Shown one piece after another: positions 36,196 to 44,951 of a stretch of 64,000 bases of DNA (position 1 is the stretch's first letter; the number at the start of each line of letters is the position of its first letter). The stretch comes from Streptococcus oralis subsp. dentisani. Lineage in GTDB: Bacteria; Bacillota; Bacilli; Lactobacillales; Streptococcaceae. The notes beneath the pieces are model-generated. The model searched no databases. It was not told where the DNA came from and worked only from the letters and a program-made list of their open reading frames with translations. Both the position numbers and the translations under genes were made by a program. The stretch covers positions 62,001-126,000 of the forward strand of contig NZ_NCUW01000030.1 of NCBI RefSeq assembly GCF_002096335.1. Direction: 5' to 3'.

Positions 36196-36886
36196 ACGCG
36201 TATTGATTACGGGAGTGAGTTCAGGAATTGGTCTAGCTCAAGCTCGCCTCTTTTTAGAGAATGGCTATCAAGTTTACGGAGTTGACCAAGGCGAAAATCC
36301 ACTCTTACAGGGTGATTTCCACTTTTTACAGAGAGATTTAACTCTTGACTTGGAGCCGATTTTTGACTGGTGTCCTCAGGTGGATATTTTGTGCAATACT
36401 GCTGGAGTTTTGGATGATTACAAACCACTTTTGGAGCAGACCGCGCAGGAAATTCAAGAGATTTTTGAAATCAACTATGTGACTCCTGTTGAGCTGACTC
36501 GCTATTATTTGACGCAAATGTTGGAAAATAAAAAGGGAATCATTATCAATATGTGTTCTATTGCCTCAAATCTAGCTGGTGGAGGTGGACATGCCTATAC
36601 TTCCTCTAAGCATGCCCTGGCTGGTTTTACCAAGCAGTTGGCTCTAGACTATGCTGAAGCTGGGATTCAGATCTTTGGTATTGCTCCAGGTGCTGTCAAG
36701 ACTGGTATGACGGCTGTAGACTTTGAACCAGGTGGATTAGCGGACTGGGTGGCTAGTGAAACGCCTATCAAACGCTGGATTGAGTCAGAGGAAATAGCAG
36801 AGATTAGCCTTTTTTTAGCAAGTGGAAAAGCGAGCGCTATGCAAGGACAAATCCTGACCATTGATGGTGGTTGGAGTTTGAAGTAG
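36188..36886 (+). CDS. Short-chain dehydrogenase/reductase
   Basis: This 232-residue SDR has the cofactor motif TGVSSGIG (residues 8-15), the NTAG motif and the catalytic Ser / YTSSKHAL (Tyr-x-x-x-Lys) arrangement. It ends with GQILTIDGGWSLK, as in FabG-like 3-oxoacyl-ACP reductases. The acidic residue at the end of the second beta strand suggests NAD(H) preference. The substrate is unknown. It is translationally coupled to DUF2829 and followed after 9 bp by the Nudix gene. Confidence 0.9.
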   Translation: MTRRVLITGVSSGIGLAQARLFLENGYQVYGVDQGENPLLQGDFHFLQRDLTLDLEPIFDWCPQVDILCNTAGVLDDYKPLLEQTAQEIQEIFEINYVTPVELTRYYLTQMLENKKGIIINMCSIASNLAGGGGHAYTSSKHALAGFTKQLALDYAEAGIQIFGIAPGAVKTGMTAVDFEPGGLADWVASETPIKRWIESEEIAEISLFLASGKASAMQGQILTIDGGWSLK

Positions 36887-36895
36887 GGGAATCTG

Positions 36896-37396
36896 ATGGA
36901 AATCAAAAATCACTTTGGCGTCTATGGTGTTTGCTTTGAAAATGGGAAGTTACTTTGCATTGAGAAAACGAGAGGACCCTATCAACATCGTTTTGATTTA
37001 CCTGGTGGTAGCCAGGAAGTAGGTGAAGGGCTGACAGAAACCCTCAAGAGAGAAGTTCTGGAAGAGACGGGATATAAGCTTAAAGGTTACACTAGTCCTA
37101 GGATTTATGATGTGCTGGTTCAAGAAGATGGGCAAGACTTTGCAGTACACCATATCATGGCCTTTTATGATATAGTACTTGATTTAGAACGCTATCAAAA
37201 ATCACTTCCTCATGAAGTTCTTGACGGAAGTAATGATTCAGCAAATGCACTTTGGTTGAATTTGGAAGAAATTACTGCCGATAATGCTTCTCCTTTAGTG
37301 TTGCAGGTTAAGGCAGAGTTACTAGGATTTCCAGAATTAGATATGACAAGCTATAGAAATTGGAAGGTGAAGAAGGGGGATAATGGAACTATTTAA
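36896..37396 (+). CDS. Nudix hydrolase
   Basis: This is a 166-residue Nudix protein that cleaves a nucleoside diphosphate linked to another group. The complete Nudix box GSQEVGEGLTETLKREVLEE, then TG, lies at about residues 39-60. It contains the catalytic glutamates. It overlaps the following gene by 14 bp. The substrate cannot be read from sequence. Confidence 0.92.
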   Translation: MEIKNHFGVYGVCFENGKLLCIEKTRGPYQHRFDLPGGSQEVGEGLTETLKREVLEETGYKLKGYTSPRIYDVLVQEDGQDFAVHHIMAFYDIVLDLERYQKSLPHEVLDGSNDSANALWLNLEEITADNASPLVLQVKAELLGFPELDMTSYRNWKVKKGDNGTI

Positions 37397-38111
37397 AACA
37401 TGGAAGAAAAATATGGTTCTCTATGGTCTTAAATCTCAAATCGGAACTGTCTACCGAAACAGTGATAGGACAACAAGCTTTTATGATGTTGGGAATTTTC
37501 TATACCTAGCGGGGAAGTTGAATTTCAGATTTTGGGAAGATTTTGTTAGGAAATATGGTTTAGATTATAAGATTATTATTTCAGAAAATACCAATTGGCA
37601 AGATTTTCTGCATCGAAAAGTGGGGCTAATTTCTTTTACTCGCTATTCTTTTAAAGATAAGGCAAATTTTCAAGTTGAATTTCTAAATGATCTAGTTACT
37701 CATTTAGAGGAAGGTTACAGTATTGTGCCTATTGATAATCATATTTATAACTGCTTTTCTGAGGAAGAATGGTCACAAGATTTAAAGGGAGATTTTGAGT
37801 CTTATCAGGATTTTGCTTTAAAAGGTGGATTTGGCTTTGTGGTTCTTAAAAATAATGAACTGATTGCTGGGATTTCCTCAGGGTTAGTTTACCGTGGAGC
37901 AGTTGAAGTGGAAGTTGCAACTAGACCAAACGAACAAGGAAAAGGATTTGCTAAAAAGCTTGGTGCTGCAATGATTCTAGAGAGTTTAAATAGAGATATG
38001 TTTCCTCTCTGGGATGCTCATAACGAGGCTTCCAAAAAAGTAGCAGAATTTTTAGGATATGAGTTAGTTGAACCTTATGAAGCTTTTGAACTAGATGAAA
38101 GCGGCATATAA
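37383..38111 (+). CDS. GNAT-type acetyltransferase-like protein
   Basis: The 242-residue protein has a C-terminal GNAT fold (about 135-235): GGFGFVVLKNNELIAGISSG, EVATRPNEQGKGFAKKLGA (acetyl-CoA loop Q-G-K-G) and a closing NEASKKVAEFLGYE. The N-terminal half is distinctive to the PF12746-like group. It is translated from within the Nudix gene. The acceptor is unknown. Confidence 0.82.
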   Translation: MELFKTWKKNMVLYGLKSQIGTVYRNSDRTTSFYDVGNFLYLAGKLNFRFWEDFVRKYGLDYKIIISENTNWQDFLHRKVGLISFTRYSFKDKANFQVEFLNDLVTHLEEGYSIVPIDNHIYNCFSEEEWSQDLKGDFESYQDFALKGGFGFVVLKNNELIAGISSGLVYRGAVEVEVATRPNEQGKGFAKKLGAAMILESLNRDMFPLWDAHNEASKKVAEFLGYELVEPYEAFELDESGI

Positions 38112-38146
38112 TGATATCTGATATTGTATCTCTTAAGACGAGGTGA

Positions 38147-39001
38147 ATGGACATGCAAAACCAACTGGCTTTTAGTGGAGAAAAAATTATTGAAAAAGTT
38201 TATCCTCAGTTATTGCACCATGTCGGAATGATTCGTGGGGAATATTTGCTAAGAGAGCTTAAACAAAACATCTTGTTACCAAGTTGTCAGCAATTTGTAA
38301 AAGATTATCTAAGCTCAATTTGCTCCTTATACTCAGATGAAGAGGTCTGGTATCGTTTTTCTGAATTAACGAATATGGAAGCTAATTGTTTAGAGGGGAC
38401 TAAAAAGTATTTTGATGAAGGTCATCCTTTGTTTGGTTATAGAGGAACTAGGCGTTTACTGGCGTGCCCGGATGAATTTCAGGCTGAGGCAAATGTCGTT
38501 ACAGATGTTTATCAAACCAATCCCCATCTGTCTGTTATTTTTCCTTTTGTCAATGATGCCGATCAGTTAAAGCAAGCTATTACAGTACTGCGTCAGCATG
38601 GTTTTACTGGGAAAATCGGCACAATGATTGAATTGCCGTCAGCTTATTTTGACTTGGACAGGATACTGGAAACGGGAATTTCAAAGATTGTGGTTGGAAT
38701 GAATGATTTGACTTCTTTTGTTTTTGCGACTGTGAGAAACAGTCAATGGCATGATATGGAAAGTCCGATTATGTTAGATATGCTGAGACAGATGCAGGAT
38801 AAAGCAAGGATGAAAAAGATTGACTTTGCTGTGGCAGGTTATCTGAATCCTTCTTTCATACAAAAAATGAATCAGATGGGGATTGAGTGCATTATCCACT
38901 ACAGTTCTATTCCAGAGATTTTTAATTTAGAGATTAACCATCCAGACCATCTCAAACACATAAAAGAAAAAAGTAAAAAATTACAAAGGAGCAACCTATG
39001 A
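38147..39001 (+). CDS. Stand-alone PEP-utilising enzyme TIM-barrel-like protein
   Basis: The 284-residue protein resembles only the C-terminal TIM barrel of PEP synthase / pyruvate phosphate dikinase. Matching blocks are GYRGTRRLL, VIFPFVNDADQL, GTMIELPSA and VVGMNDLTSFVF. The phosphohistidine and ATP-grasp domains are absent. The position of the usual catalytic cysteine (ICG motif) reads AVAG, with Ala230. It therefore probably binds a PEP- or pyruvate-like ligand but lacks the normal chemistry. Its end overlaps the ASCH gene by 4 bp. Confidence 0.75.
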   Translation: MDMQNQLAFSGEKIIEKVYPQLLHHVGMIRGEYLLRELKQNILLPSCQQFVKDYLSSICSLYSDEEVWYRFSELTNMEANCLEGTKKYFDEGHPLFGYRGTRRLLACPDEFQAEANVVTDVYQTNPHLSVIFPFVNDADQLKQAITVLRQHGFTGKIGTMIELPSAYFDLDRILETGISKIVVGMNDLTSFVFATVRNSQWHDMESPIMLDMLRQMQDKARMKKIDFAVAGYLNPSFIQKMNQMGIECIIHYSSIPEIFNLEINHPDHLKHIKEKSKKLQRSNL

Positions 39002-39438
39002 CACCGCAAGAAATGTGGAATGCCTACAAGAAAATTAACCCTTCTATCGGAGATGAGATAGATGCTTGGGCTTTCGGAGTAGAAGCCGATCTCTTGGCAG
39101 ACTTGGTTTTAAAAGGCGAAAAGACAGCAACCGCCTCAGCCTATGATCTTTATGCAGTTGATAACGAACCCCTGCCACAAGAAGGGACCTTTGATGTCAT
39201 TTTAGATAGCCAAGATCAGGCTGTCTGTATTGTCGAAATTACCAAGGTTTCTGTTGAACCCTTCAATCAAGTTTCTGCTGAGCATGCTTTCAAGGAAGGG
39301 GAAGGAGACAAATCCCTAGCCTATTGGCGTCAGGTTCATGAGGACTGTTTTGCCGAGTGGCTGAGAGAGGCAGGACTGACTTTTACACCTGATAGTAAGG
39401 TTGTTTTAGAAGAATTTCGTAAGGTCTACCCTCAGTAG
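38998..39438 (+). CDS. ASCH-domain protein
   Basis: This 146-residue protein has the ASCH fold, related to PUA-like RNA-binding domains. It carries the KGEKTATASAYDLY motif (about residues 39-52), the EITKVSVEPFNQV strand region and the C-terminal AYWRQVHEDCFAEW helix. Family members bind RNA or act on modified nucleosides. AAAGGAG precedes the ATG inside the preceding gene. It is the last gene of the operon. Confidence 0.9.
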   Translation: MTPQEMWNAYKKINPSIGDEIDAWAFGVEADLLADLVLKGEKTATASAYDLYAVDNEPLPQEGTFDVILDSQDQAVCIVEITKVSVEPFNQVSAEHAFKEGEGDKSLAYWRQVHEDCFAEWLREAGLTFTPDSKVVLEEFRKVYPQ

Positions 39439-39502
39439 ACCGCTAGAAGGAAGAAAGTTTTGGAAATCGCCGTCCAATCCTTTTTTCTTAAGCAAAACAT
39501 GA

Positions 39503-39508
39503 TATAAT
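39503..39508 (+). promoter_or_regulatory. Extended -10 promoter of pepN
   Basis: TGATATAAT is an extended -10 box; the -35 region is T-rich but not consensus. The leader is about 45 nt. Confidence 0.6.
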
Positions 39509-39561
39509 AAGTTTGTTTGAAGAAGAGCAGCAGCTCTTAAACTTAGAATAGGAGAAAAACT

Positions 39562-42108
39562 ATGCAAGCAGTTGAACATTTTATTACGCAATTTGTTCCT
39601 GAACATTATGATTTATTTTTAGACTTGAGTCGTGAGACTAAGACGTTTTCTGGGAAGGTGAGCATCACTGGTCAAGCGAAAAGTGACCGTATTTCCCTTC
39701 ATCAAAAAGACTTGGAAATCGCTTCTGTAGAAGTTGCGGGTCAAGCTCGTCCATTTACAGTTGATCATGAAAATGAAGTCCTTCATATCGAACTTGCTGA
39801 TGCAGGTCAAGTTGAATTGGTTATCGCATTTTCAGGAAAAATCACAGACAATATGACAGGGATTTACCCTTCTTACTATACTGTTGATGGAGTGAAGAAG
39901 GAAGTCTTGTCTACTCAGTTCGAGAGCCATTTTGCGCGCGAAGCCTTCCCATGTGTGGATGAGCCAGAAGCCAAAGCAACCTTTGATCTTGCTCTTCGCT
40001 TTGACCAAGCAGAAGGTGAGTTGGCCTTGTCTAACATGCCTGAGATTGATGTTGAAAGCCGCAAGGAAACGGGTATCTGGAAGTTTGCGACAACACCTCG
40101 CATGTCTTCTTACTTGTTGGCCTTCGTCGCAGGTGATTTGCAAGGGGTTACCGCTAAAACGAAAAACGGTACCCTTGTAGGTGTCTACTCAACCAAAGCC
40201 CACCCACTTTCAAATCTTGATTTCTCATTAGACATCGCCGTTCGCTCCATCGAGTTTTACGAAGATTACTATGGAGTTAAGTACCCAATCCCTCAATCGC
40301 TCCATATCGCCCTTCCTGACTTCTCAGCGGGTGCTATGGAAAACTGGGGTCTTGTAACTTACCGTGAAGTTTATTTAGTTGTGGATGAGAACTCTACCTT
40401 TGCCAGCCGTCAACAAGTTGCCCTTGTTATCGCCCATGAGCTTGCTCACCAATGGTTTGGTAACCTTGTGACTATGAAGTGGTGGGATGACCTTTGGCTC
40501 AACGAGAGCTTCGCTAATATGATGGAATACGTCTGTGTAGATGCCATCGAGCCAAGTTGGAATATCTTTGAGGACTTCCAAACAGGTGGTGTTCCAGCGG
40601 CGCTTAAACGCGATGCGACAGATGGTGTTCAATCTGTTCACGTTGAAGTCAAACACCCAGATGAAATCAATACCCTCTTTGACGGAGCTATCGTCTATGC
40701 CAAAGGAAGTCGTCTCATGCACATGCTTCGTCGTTGGCTCGGTGATGCTGATTTTGCCAAAGGTTTGCATGCCTACTTTGAAAAACACCAATATGGAAAT
40801 ACCATCGGTCGTGACCTATGGAATGCACTTGGTCAAGCGTCAGGCCGTGATGTCGCAGCCTTCATGGATTCTTGGTTGGAGCAACCTGGTTACCCAGTTC
40901 TCACTGTCAAAGTTGAAAATGATGTCTTGAAGATTTCACAAAAACAATTCTTTATCGGTGAGCACGAAGACAAGAACCGTCTCTGGGTTGTGCCACTTAA
41001 CAGCAACTGGAAAGGCTTGCCTGATACACTTGAAACTGAAAGTATCGAAATCCCTGGATACGCTGCTCTTCTTGCTGAAAACAAAGGAGCTCTTCGTCTC
41101 AACACTGAAAATACAGCCCACTACATTACCGACTATCAAGGAGACTTGTTAGATGCCGTTCTTGCTGATCTAGAGACACTTGATAACACAAGCAAACTGC
41201 AAATCGTTCAAGAACGTCGTTTGCTTGCTGAAGCAGGGCACATTTCTTATGCTGACTTGCTCCCAGTCCTTGATAAACTTGCCAAGGAAGAGTCTTACCT
41301 GGTAGTTTCAGCTGTTTCTCAAGTGATTGCTGCCCTCGAGCGCTTTATTGATGAAGGAACAGAAACTGAGAGAGTCTTTAACAGTCTAGTTGCTAAATTG
41401 GCTCGTCACAACTATGACCGTCTTGGTTTTGAAGCCAAAGATGGGGAATCAGATGAGGATGAATTGGTTCGTCAGTTGACCATTTCCATGATGATTCGCT
41501 CTAATGATGCAGAAGCTAGTCAAGTCGCTAGCCAAATCTTTGCGGCTCACAAGGAAAATCTTGCAGGACTTCCAGCAGCAATCCGTGCTCAAGTTCTCAT
41601 CAATGAAATGAAACACCATGAGACCAAGGATTTGGTCGCAACTTATCTGGACCTCTATACTCATGCGACGGATGCGGTCTTTAAACGCCAGCTGGCAGGA
41701 GCTCTTGCGTACAGTACAGATGCCGACAATATCCAAACCTTGATTGGCTCATGGAAGGACAAATTTGTAGTGAAACCACAAGACCTTTCTTCATGGTACC
41801 TCCAATTCCTCGGACACCAAGCTACCCAAGAAACTGTTTGGGTTTGGGCGCGAGAAAACTGGGATTGGATCAAGGCAGCCCTTGGTGGTGATATGAGCTT
41901 TGATAGTTTTGTTATCTTCCCATCACACATCTTTAAAACAGAGCAACGCTTGGCAGAGTACAAGGAATTCTTTGAACCGCAACTTTCTGACCTCGCTCTT
42001 AGCCGAAACATCCGTATGGGAATCAAGGATATCGCAGCGCGTGTTGACTTGATTAAGCGTGAGAAAGCAGCAGTCGAAGCTGTTGTAGCCCAATATGCTA
42101 AAGTTTAA
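39562..42108 (+). CDS. pepN: Aminopeptidase N
   Basis: PepN is a cytoplasmic zinc M1 aminopeptidase that trims peptides taken up as amino-acid sources. The 848-residue protein has the substrate motif GAMENWG (about residues 256-262) and the zinc site HELAHQWFGNLVTMKWWDDL, with the distal Glu in LNESFANMMEY. A C-terminal helical ERAP1-like domain follows. GGAG precedes the ATG. It lies upstream of ciaRH, the same order as in pneumococcus, with a terminator between. Confidence 0.97.
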   Translation: MQAVEHFITQFVPEHYDLFLDLSRETKTFSGKVSITGQAKSDRISLHQKDLEIASVEVAGQARPFTVDHENEVLHIELADAGQVELVIAFSGKITDNMTGIYPSYYTVDGVKKEVLSTQFESHFAREAFPCVDEPEAKATFDLALRFDQAEGELALSNMPEIDVESRKETGIWKFATTPRMSSYLLAFVAGDLQGVTAKTKNGTLVGVYSTKAHPLSNLDFSLDIAVRSIEFYEDYYGVKYPIPQSLHIALPDFSAGAMENWGLVTYREVYLVVDENSTFASRQQVALVIAHELAHQWFGNLVTMKWWDDLWLNESFANMMEYVCVDAIEPSWNIFEDFQTGGVPAALKRDATDGVQSVHVEVKHPDEINTLFDGAIVYAKGSRLMHMLRRWLGDADFAKGLHAYFEKHQYGNTIGRDLWNALGQASGRDVAAFMDSWLEQPGYPVLTVKVENDVLKISQKQFFIGEHEDKNRLWVVPLNSNWKGLPDTLETESIEIPGYAALLAENKGALRLNTENTAHYITDYQGDLLDAVLADLETLDNTSKLQIVQERRLLAEAGHISYADLLPVLDKLAKEESYLVVSAVSQVIAALERFIDEGTETERVFNSLVAKLARHNYDRLGFEAKDGESDEDELVRQLTISMMIRSNDAEASQVASQIFAAHKENLAGLPAAIRAQVLINEMKHHETKDLVATYLDLYTHATDAVFKRQLAGALAYSTDADNIQTLIGSWKDKFVVKPQDLSSWYLQFLGHQATQETVWVWARENWDWIKAALGGDMSFDSFVIFPSHIFKTEQRLAEYKEFFEPQLSDLALSRNIRMGIKDIAARVDLIKREKAAVEAVVAQYAKV

Positions 42109-42129
42109 TTCGTTCGAAATGTAAATAAA

Positions 42130-42174
42130 AACTCAACTTTCTATCTGAAAACAAGAGAGAGTTGAGTTTTTTTT
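42130..42174 (+). terminator. Terminator between pepN and ciaRH
   Basis: AACTCAACTTTCT pairs with the arm ending GAGAGTTGAGTT, followed by eight T. Confidence 0.9.
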
Positions 42175-42187
42175 AAGGCAATTTTGG

Positions 42188-42193
42188 TATAAT
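42188..42193 (+). promoter_or_regulatory. Promoter -10 box of ciaRH
   Basis: TATAAT lies 24 bp before the ciaR start. A TTTAAG (42172-42177) lies upstream, five bases before TTTTGG, which resembles only half of a CiaR direct repeat (TTTAAG-N5-TTTAAG). Autoregulation is therefore possible but weakly supported. Confidence 0.6.
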
Positions 42194-42217
42194 AATCGTA
42201 ACAAGGAGGAGTTTCTG

Positions 42218-42892
42218 ATGATAAAAATCTTATTAGTAGAAGATGATCTAGGCCTGTCAAACTCAGTATTTGACTTTTTAGATGATTTTGCAGATGTCAT
42301 GCAGGTCTTTGATGGAGAAGAAGGTCTCTACGAAGCAGAAAGTGGCGTTTATGACTTGATTCTGCTTGACCTGATGTTGCCTGAAAAAAATGGCTTCCAA
42401 GTTTTGAAAGAATTGCGTGAAAAAGGAATTACAACACCAGTCCTTATCATGACTGCCAAAGAGAGTTTGGATGACAAGGGACATGGTTTTGAGTTGGGAG
42501 CGGATGACTACCTCACCAAACCCTTCTACCTAGAAGAACTCAAAATGCGGATTCAAGCTCTTCTCAAACGTTCAGGCAAGTTTAACGAAAATACCTTGAC
42601 CTATGGGGATATTGTCGTCAACCTTTCAACGAATGAAGTAAAAGTGGAAGATACTCCTGTGGAATTGCTCGGGAAAGAGTTTGAGTTATTGGTTTACTTC
42701 CTTCAAAATCAAAATGTCATTCTTCCCAAGACACAAATTTTTGACCGCCTATGGGGATTTGATAGCGATACGACTATTTCCGTTGTAGAAGTCTATGTTT
42801 CAAAAGTTCGTAAGAAACTGAAGGGTACAGCCTTTGCTGAAAACCTTCAAACCTTGCGTAGTGTCGGGTATATTTTAAAAGATGTTCAATAA
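42218..42892 (+). CDS. ciaR: Response regulator CiaR
   Basis: CiaR is the OmpR-type regulator that controls competence, beta-lactam tolerance, htrA and the csRNAs in mitis-group streptococci. The 224-residue protein has the receiver with Asp9-Asp10 and phospho-acceptor Asp51 ([13 protein letters not shown]), Lys in LTKPFY, and a C-terminal winged helix (about 128-224). An AAGGAGG site precedes the ATG. It overlaps ciaH by 11 bp. Confidence 0.97.
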   Translation: MIKILLVEDDLGLSNSVFDFLDDFADVMQVFDGEEGLYEAESGVYDLILLDLMLPEKNGFQVLKELREKGITTPVLIMTAKESLDDKGHGFELGADDYLTKPFYLEELKMRIQALLKRSGKFNENTLTYGDIVVNLSTNEVKVEDTPVELLGKEFELLVYFLQNQNVILPKTQIFDRLWGFDSDTTISVVEVYVSKVRKKLKGTAFAENLQTLRSVGYILKDVQ

Positions 42893-44219
42893 ACTAAAAA
42901 AAACATGGTATGCGGATGATTTCAGCTATTTCATTCGAAACTTCGGAGTGTTCACCCTGATTTTCTCTGCTATGACCTTGATTATCCTTCAGGTCATGCA
43001 CTCGAGTCTCTACACCTCTGTAGATGAAAAACTCCAAGCCCTTAGTAGTAGTCCACAAGCTGTCATCCAATTAGCCCTTAATCGGGCAACTGAGGAAGTC
43101 AAGGATATTCAACCAGCAACAGCGGATGCCAGTAAGGCTGAAGTAAAGCCCAATGTTAGCTCAAATACAGAAGTTTTGCTCTTTGACAAGGATTTTAACC
43201 AACTCTTACTGGGCAATCGTTTTCTAGGCTTGGATAAGATCAAGCTGGACAAGAAAGAGTTGAATCATATTCGCCAAATTCAAGTAGTCAATAGCTATGG
43301 TCAGGAAGAAACCTATCGAATGGTCTTGATGGAAACCAACTCTTCCTCCGTATCAAGCAATGTCAAATATGCGGCGGTTTTAATCAATACCAGCCAGCTC
43401 GAGCAAATCAGTCAAAACCACGAGCATTTAATTGTTGTAGTTATGGCTAGTTTCTGGCTCCTGTCTTTAATTGCTAGTGTTTATCTGGCACGTGTCAGTG
43501 TCAAACCTTTACTGGAAAGTATGCAAAAGCAGAAGTCCTTTGTTGAAAATGCGAGTCACGAACTGAGAACGCCTTTGGCCGTTTTACAAAATCGCTTAGA
43601 GAATCTCTTTCGAAAACCAGAGGCAACGATTATGGAATCCAGCGAAAGTATTGCTTCTAGTCTCGAAGAAGTTCGGAACATGCGCTTCCTCACGACCAAT
43701 CTTCTCAACCTTGCACGTCGAGATGATGGAATCAAACCAGAAATAGCAGAAGTTTCTCCACAATTCTTTAAAACAACCTTTGCCAACTATGAGTTGATTG
43801 CTTCTGAAAATGATCGTGTTTTTGACTATGAAAATCGAGTTTATCGCCCATTCATGACCGATCAGTTGCTCCTAAAACAGCTCATGACCATCTTGTTTGA
43901 TAATGCCATCAAGTATACCGAAGAAGATGGCAAGATTGAGTTTGTAGTTCATGCTACAGATCGCCATCTCTATCTTACAGTAACAGATAATGGGATTGGA
44001 ATCTCAGCTGCCGATAAGAAGAAAATCTTTGACCGTTTTTACCGTGTAGACAAGGCGAGGACTCGTCAGAAAGGTGGTTTTGGCCTAGGACTATCTCTGG
44101 CCAAGCAGATTGTAGATGCCTTACGAGGAACGATTAGCGTAAAAGATAACAAACCTAGAGGAACGATTTTTGAAGTTAAAATTGCCATCCAATCTCCTTC
44201 CAAACGTAAGAATAAATAA
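42882..44219 (+). CDS. ciaH: Sensor histidine kinase CiaH
   Basis: CiaH is the membrane sensor that phosphorylates, and probably dephosphorylates, CiaR. The 445-residue protein has two membrane segments (about 22-42 and 184-204) around an extracellular loop of about 140 residues. The phosphorylation helix [18 protein letters not shown] has the conserved histidine near residue 226. The N-, G1- and G2-boxes are [14 protein letters not shown] and [14 protein letters not shown] terminator follows. Confidence 0.97.
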   Translation: MFNKLKKTWYADDFSYFIRNFGVFTLIFSAMTLIILQVMHSSLYTSVDEKLQALSSSPQAVIQLALNRATEEVKDIQPATADASKAEVKPNVSSNTEVLLFDKDFNQLLLGNRFLGLDKIKLDKKELNHIRQIQVVNSYGQEETYRMVLMETNSSSVSSNVKYAAVLINTSQLEQISQNHEHLIVVVMASFWLLSLIASVYLARVSVKPLLESMQKQKSFVENASHELRTPLAVLQNRLENLFRKPEATIMESSESIASSLEEVRNMRFLTTNLLNLARRDDGIKPEIAEVSPQFFKTTFANYELIASENDRVFDYENRVYRPFMTDQLLLKQLMTILFDNAIKYTEEDGKIEFVVHATDRHLYLTVTDNGIGISAADKKKIFDRFYRVDKARTRQKGGFGLGLSLAKQIVDALRGTISVKDNKPRGTIFEVKIAIQSPSKRKNK

Positions 44220-44248
44220 AAAAGACAGTTTTGAGAAACTGTCTTTTT
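44218..44248 (+). terminator. Terminator after ciaH
   Basis: AAAGACAGTTT pairs with AAACTGTCTTT, followed by T residues. Confidence 0.88.
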
Positions 44249-44259
44249 AGATAACAAGA

Positions 44260-44288
44260 AAAGAGGTTGGTAGTAGTACCAACCTTTA
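44260..44288 (-). terminator. Terminator of the DUF3270 gene
   Basis: AGGTTGGTA pairs with TACCAACCT around GTAG. On the minus strand it ends in CTCTTTTCTT. Confidence 0.8.
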
Positions 44289-44570
44289 TTTTGAAAGTTT
44301 TCGTTTAATCATCTTTCGTTGAAGTTGTAAGAGGGCGAAGCTTGTCCCCATAGCAGCAATAAATGATAAAACTGTATTTAATTTTAAGGCTAAAAAGATA
44401 AAGCTAAAAAGTGCCATAAAAATACAAAAACAAGCAATATTTACAAAAAATAAAATCTCTTTTAAGTTAGGGCCGACTGGAGCTTCCGGTGTATAATCTT
44501 GATAAAGCGGAGTTTGATTCGATTCGGGAGCTTGTTCAAACTCATAAGCTTCTAGTTTTCTTGCGGACAT
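44286..44570 (-). CDS. DUF3270-family membrane protein
   Basis: This 94-residue protein is streptococcus-specific. An acidic/proline-rich N-terminal region (LEAYEFEQAPESNQTPLYQD) is followed by two membrane helices (about 40-60 and 64-82) and a basic tail. It lies next to ciaRH in pneumococcus also. Function is unknown. The minus-strand ribosome binding site AAGGAGAG supports the start. Confidence 0.85.
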   Translation of the reverse strand: MSARKLEAYEFEQAPESNQTPLYQDYTPEAPVGPNLKEILFFVNIACFCIFMALFSFIFLALKLNTVLSFIAAMGTSFALLQLQRKMIKRKLSK

Positions 44571-44680
44571 GATTCTCTCCTTAACAGTACATAACTATTT
44601 TATCATTTTTTATGCAGAGAATTATTACAGAATTGTTACAAAACTACTAAAGTCTCTTATCATTATCTGAGTCGCTCTTC

Positions 44681-44709
44681 TTGACACCTACTAGAGAAAG
44701 TGATAGCAT
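44681..44709 (+). promoter_or_regulatory. Promoter upstream of the ABC exporter leader
   Basis: TTGACA (44681-44686) and TAGCAT (44704-44709) are spaced by 17 bp. It would give a leader of about 236 nt before the permease gene. Confidence 0.7.
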
Positions 44710-44829
44710 GGATGTTACACTTGAAACAGATGACCAGACCTTCTCTATTATAAATATACTGAGCAAGGAAGGGATAACTTATATAAATTGATTGCAAGCA
44801 AGTGCTTTTCCTAAGATAATTTGTTGAGT

Positions 44830-44924
44830 TGCTACCGTGATTCTTTGTAAGAGTGGTAGGAGTTGTTTTGAATGGATGATAAGACAGAGATTCTGTCTAT
44901 TGGACTGGGTAGCATTTTGCTACC
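44830..44924 (+). promoter_or_regulatory. Leader with mutually exclusive hairpins before the ABC exporter
   Basis: Four complementary blocks occur: TGCTACC (44830-44836), GGTAG (44855-44859), GGTAGCA (44908-44914) and TGCTACC (44918-44924). The third can pair with either the first or the fourth over 7 bp, and the second can pair with the first or fourth. A separate AGACAGA/TCTGTCT hairpin lies at 44882-44898. No T-run follows, so any control would be of translation or RNA stability. The rest of the gap 44571-44951 shows no convincing gene. Confidence 0.5.
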
Positions 44925-44951
44925 TCTGGGGAAAAGTTAAAGGAGATAAAC

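Noticed and set aside
42172..42188. A CiaR direct-repeat site in the ciaRH promoter
   Set aside because: Only one half (TTTAAG) matches; the second half reads TTTTGG. Mentioned under the promoter only.
44708..44791. A 27-codon frame MDVTLETDDQTFSIINILSK in the ABC leader
   Set aside because: It overlaps the predicted -10 box and has no ribosome binding site. It resembles the tail of an ATPase but is too short to support.
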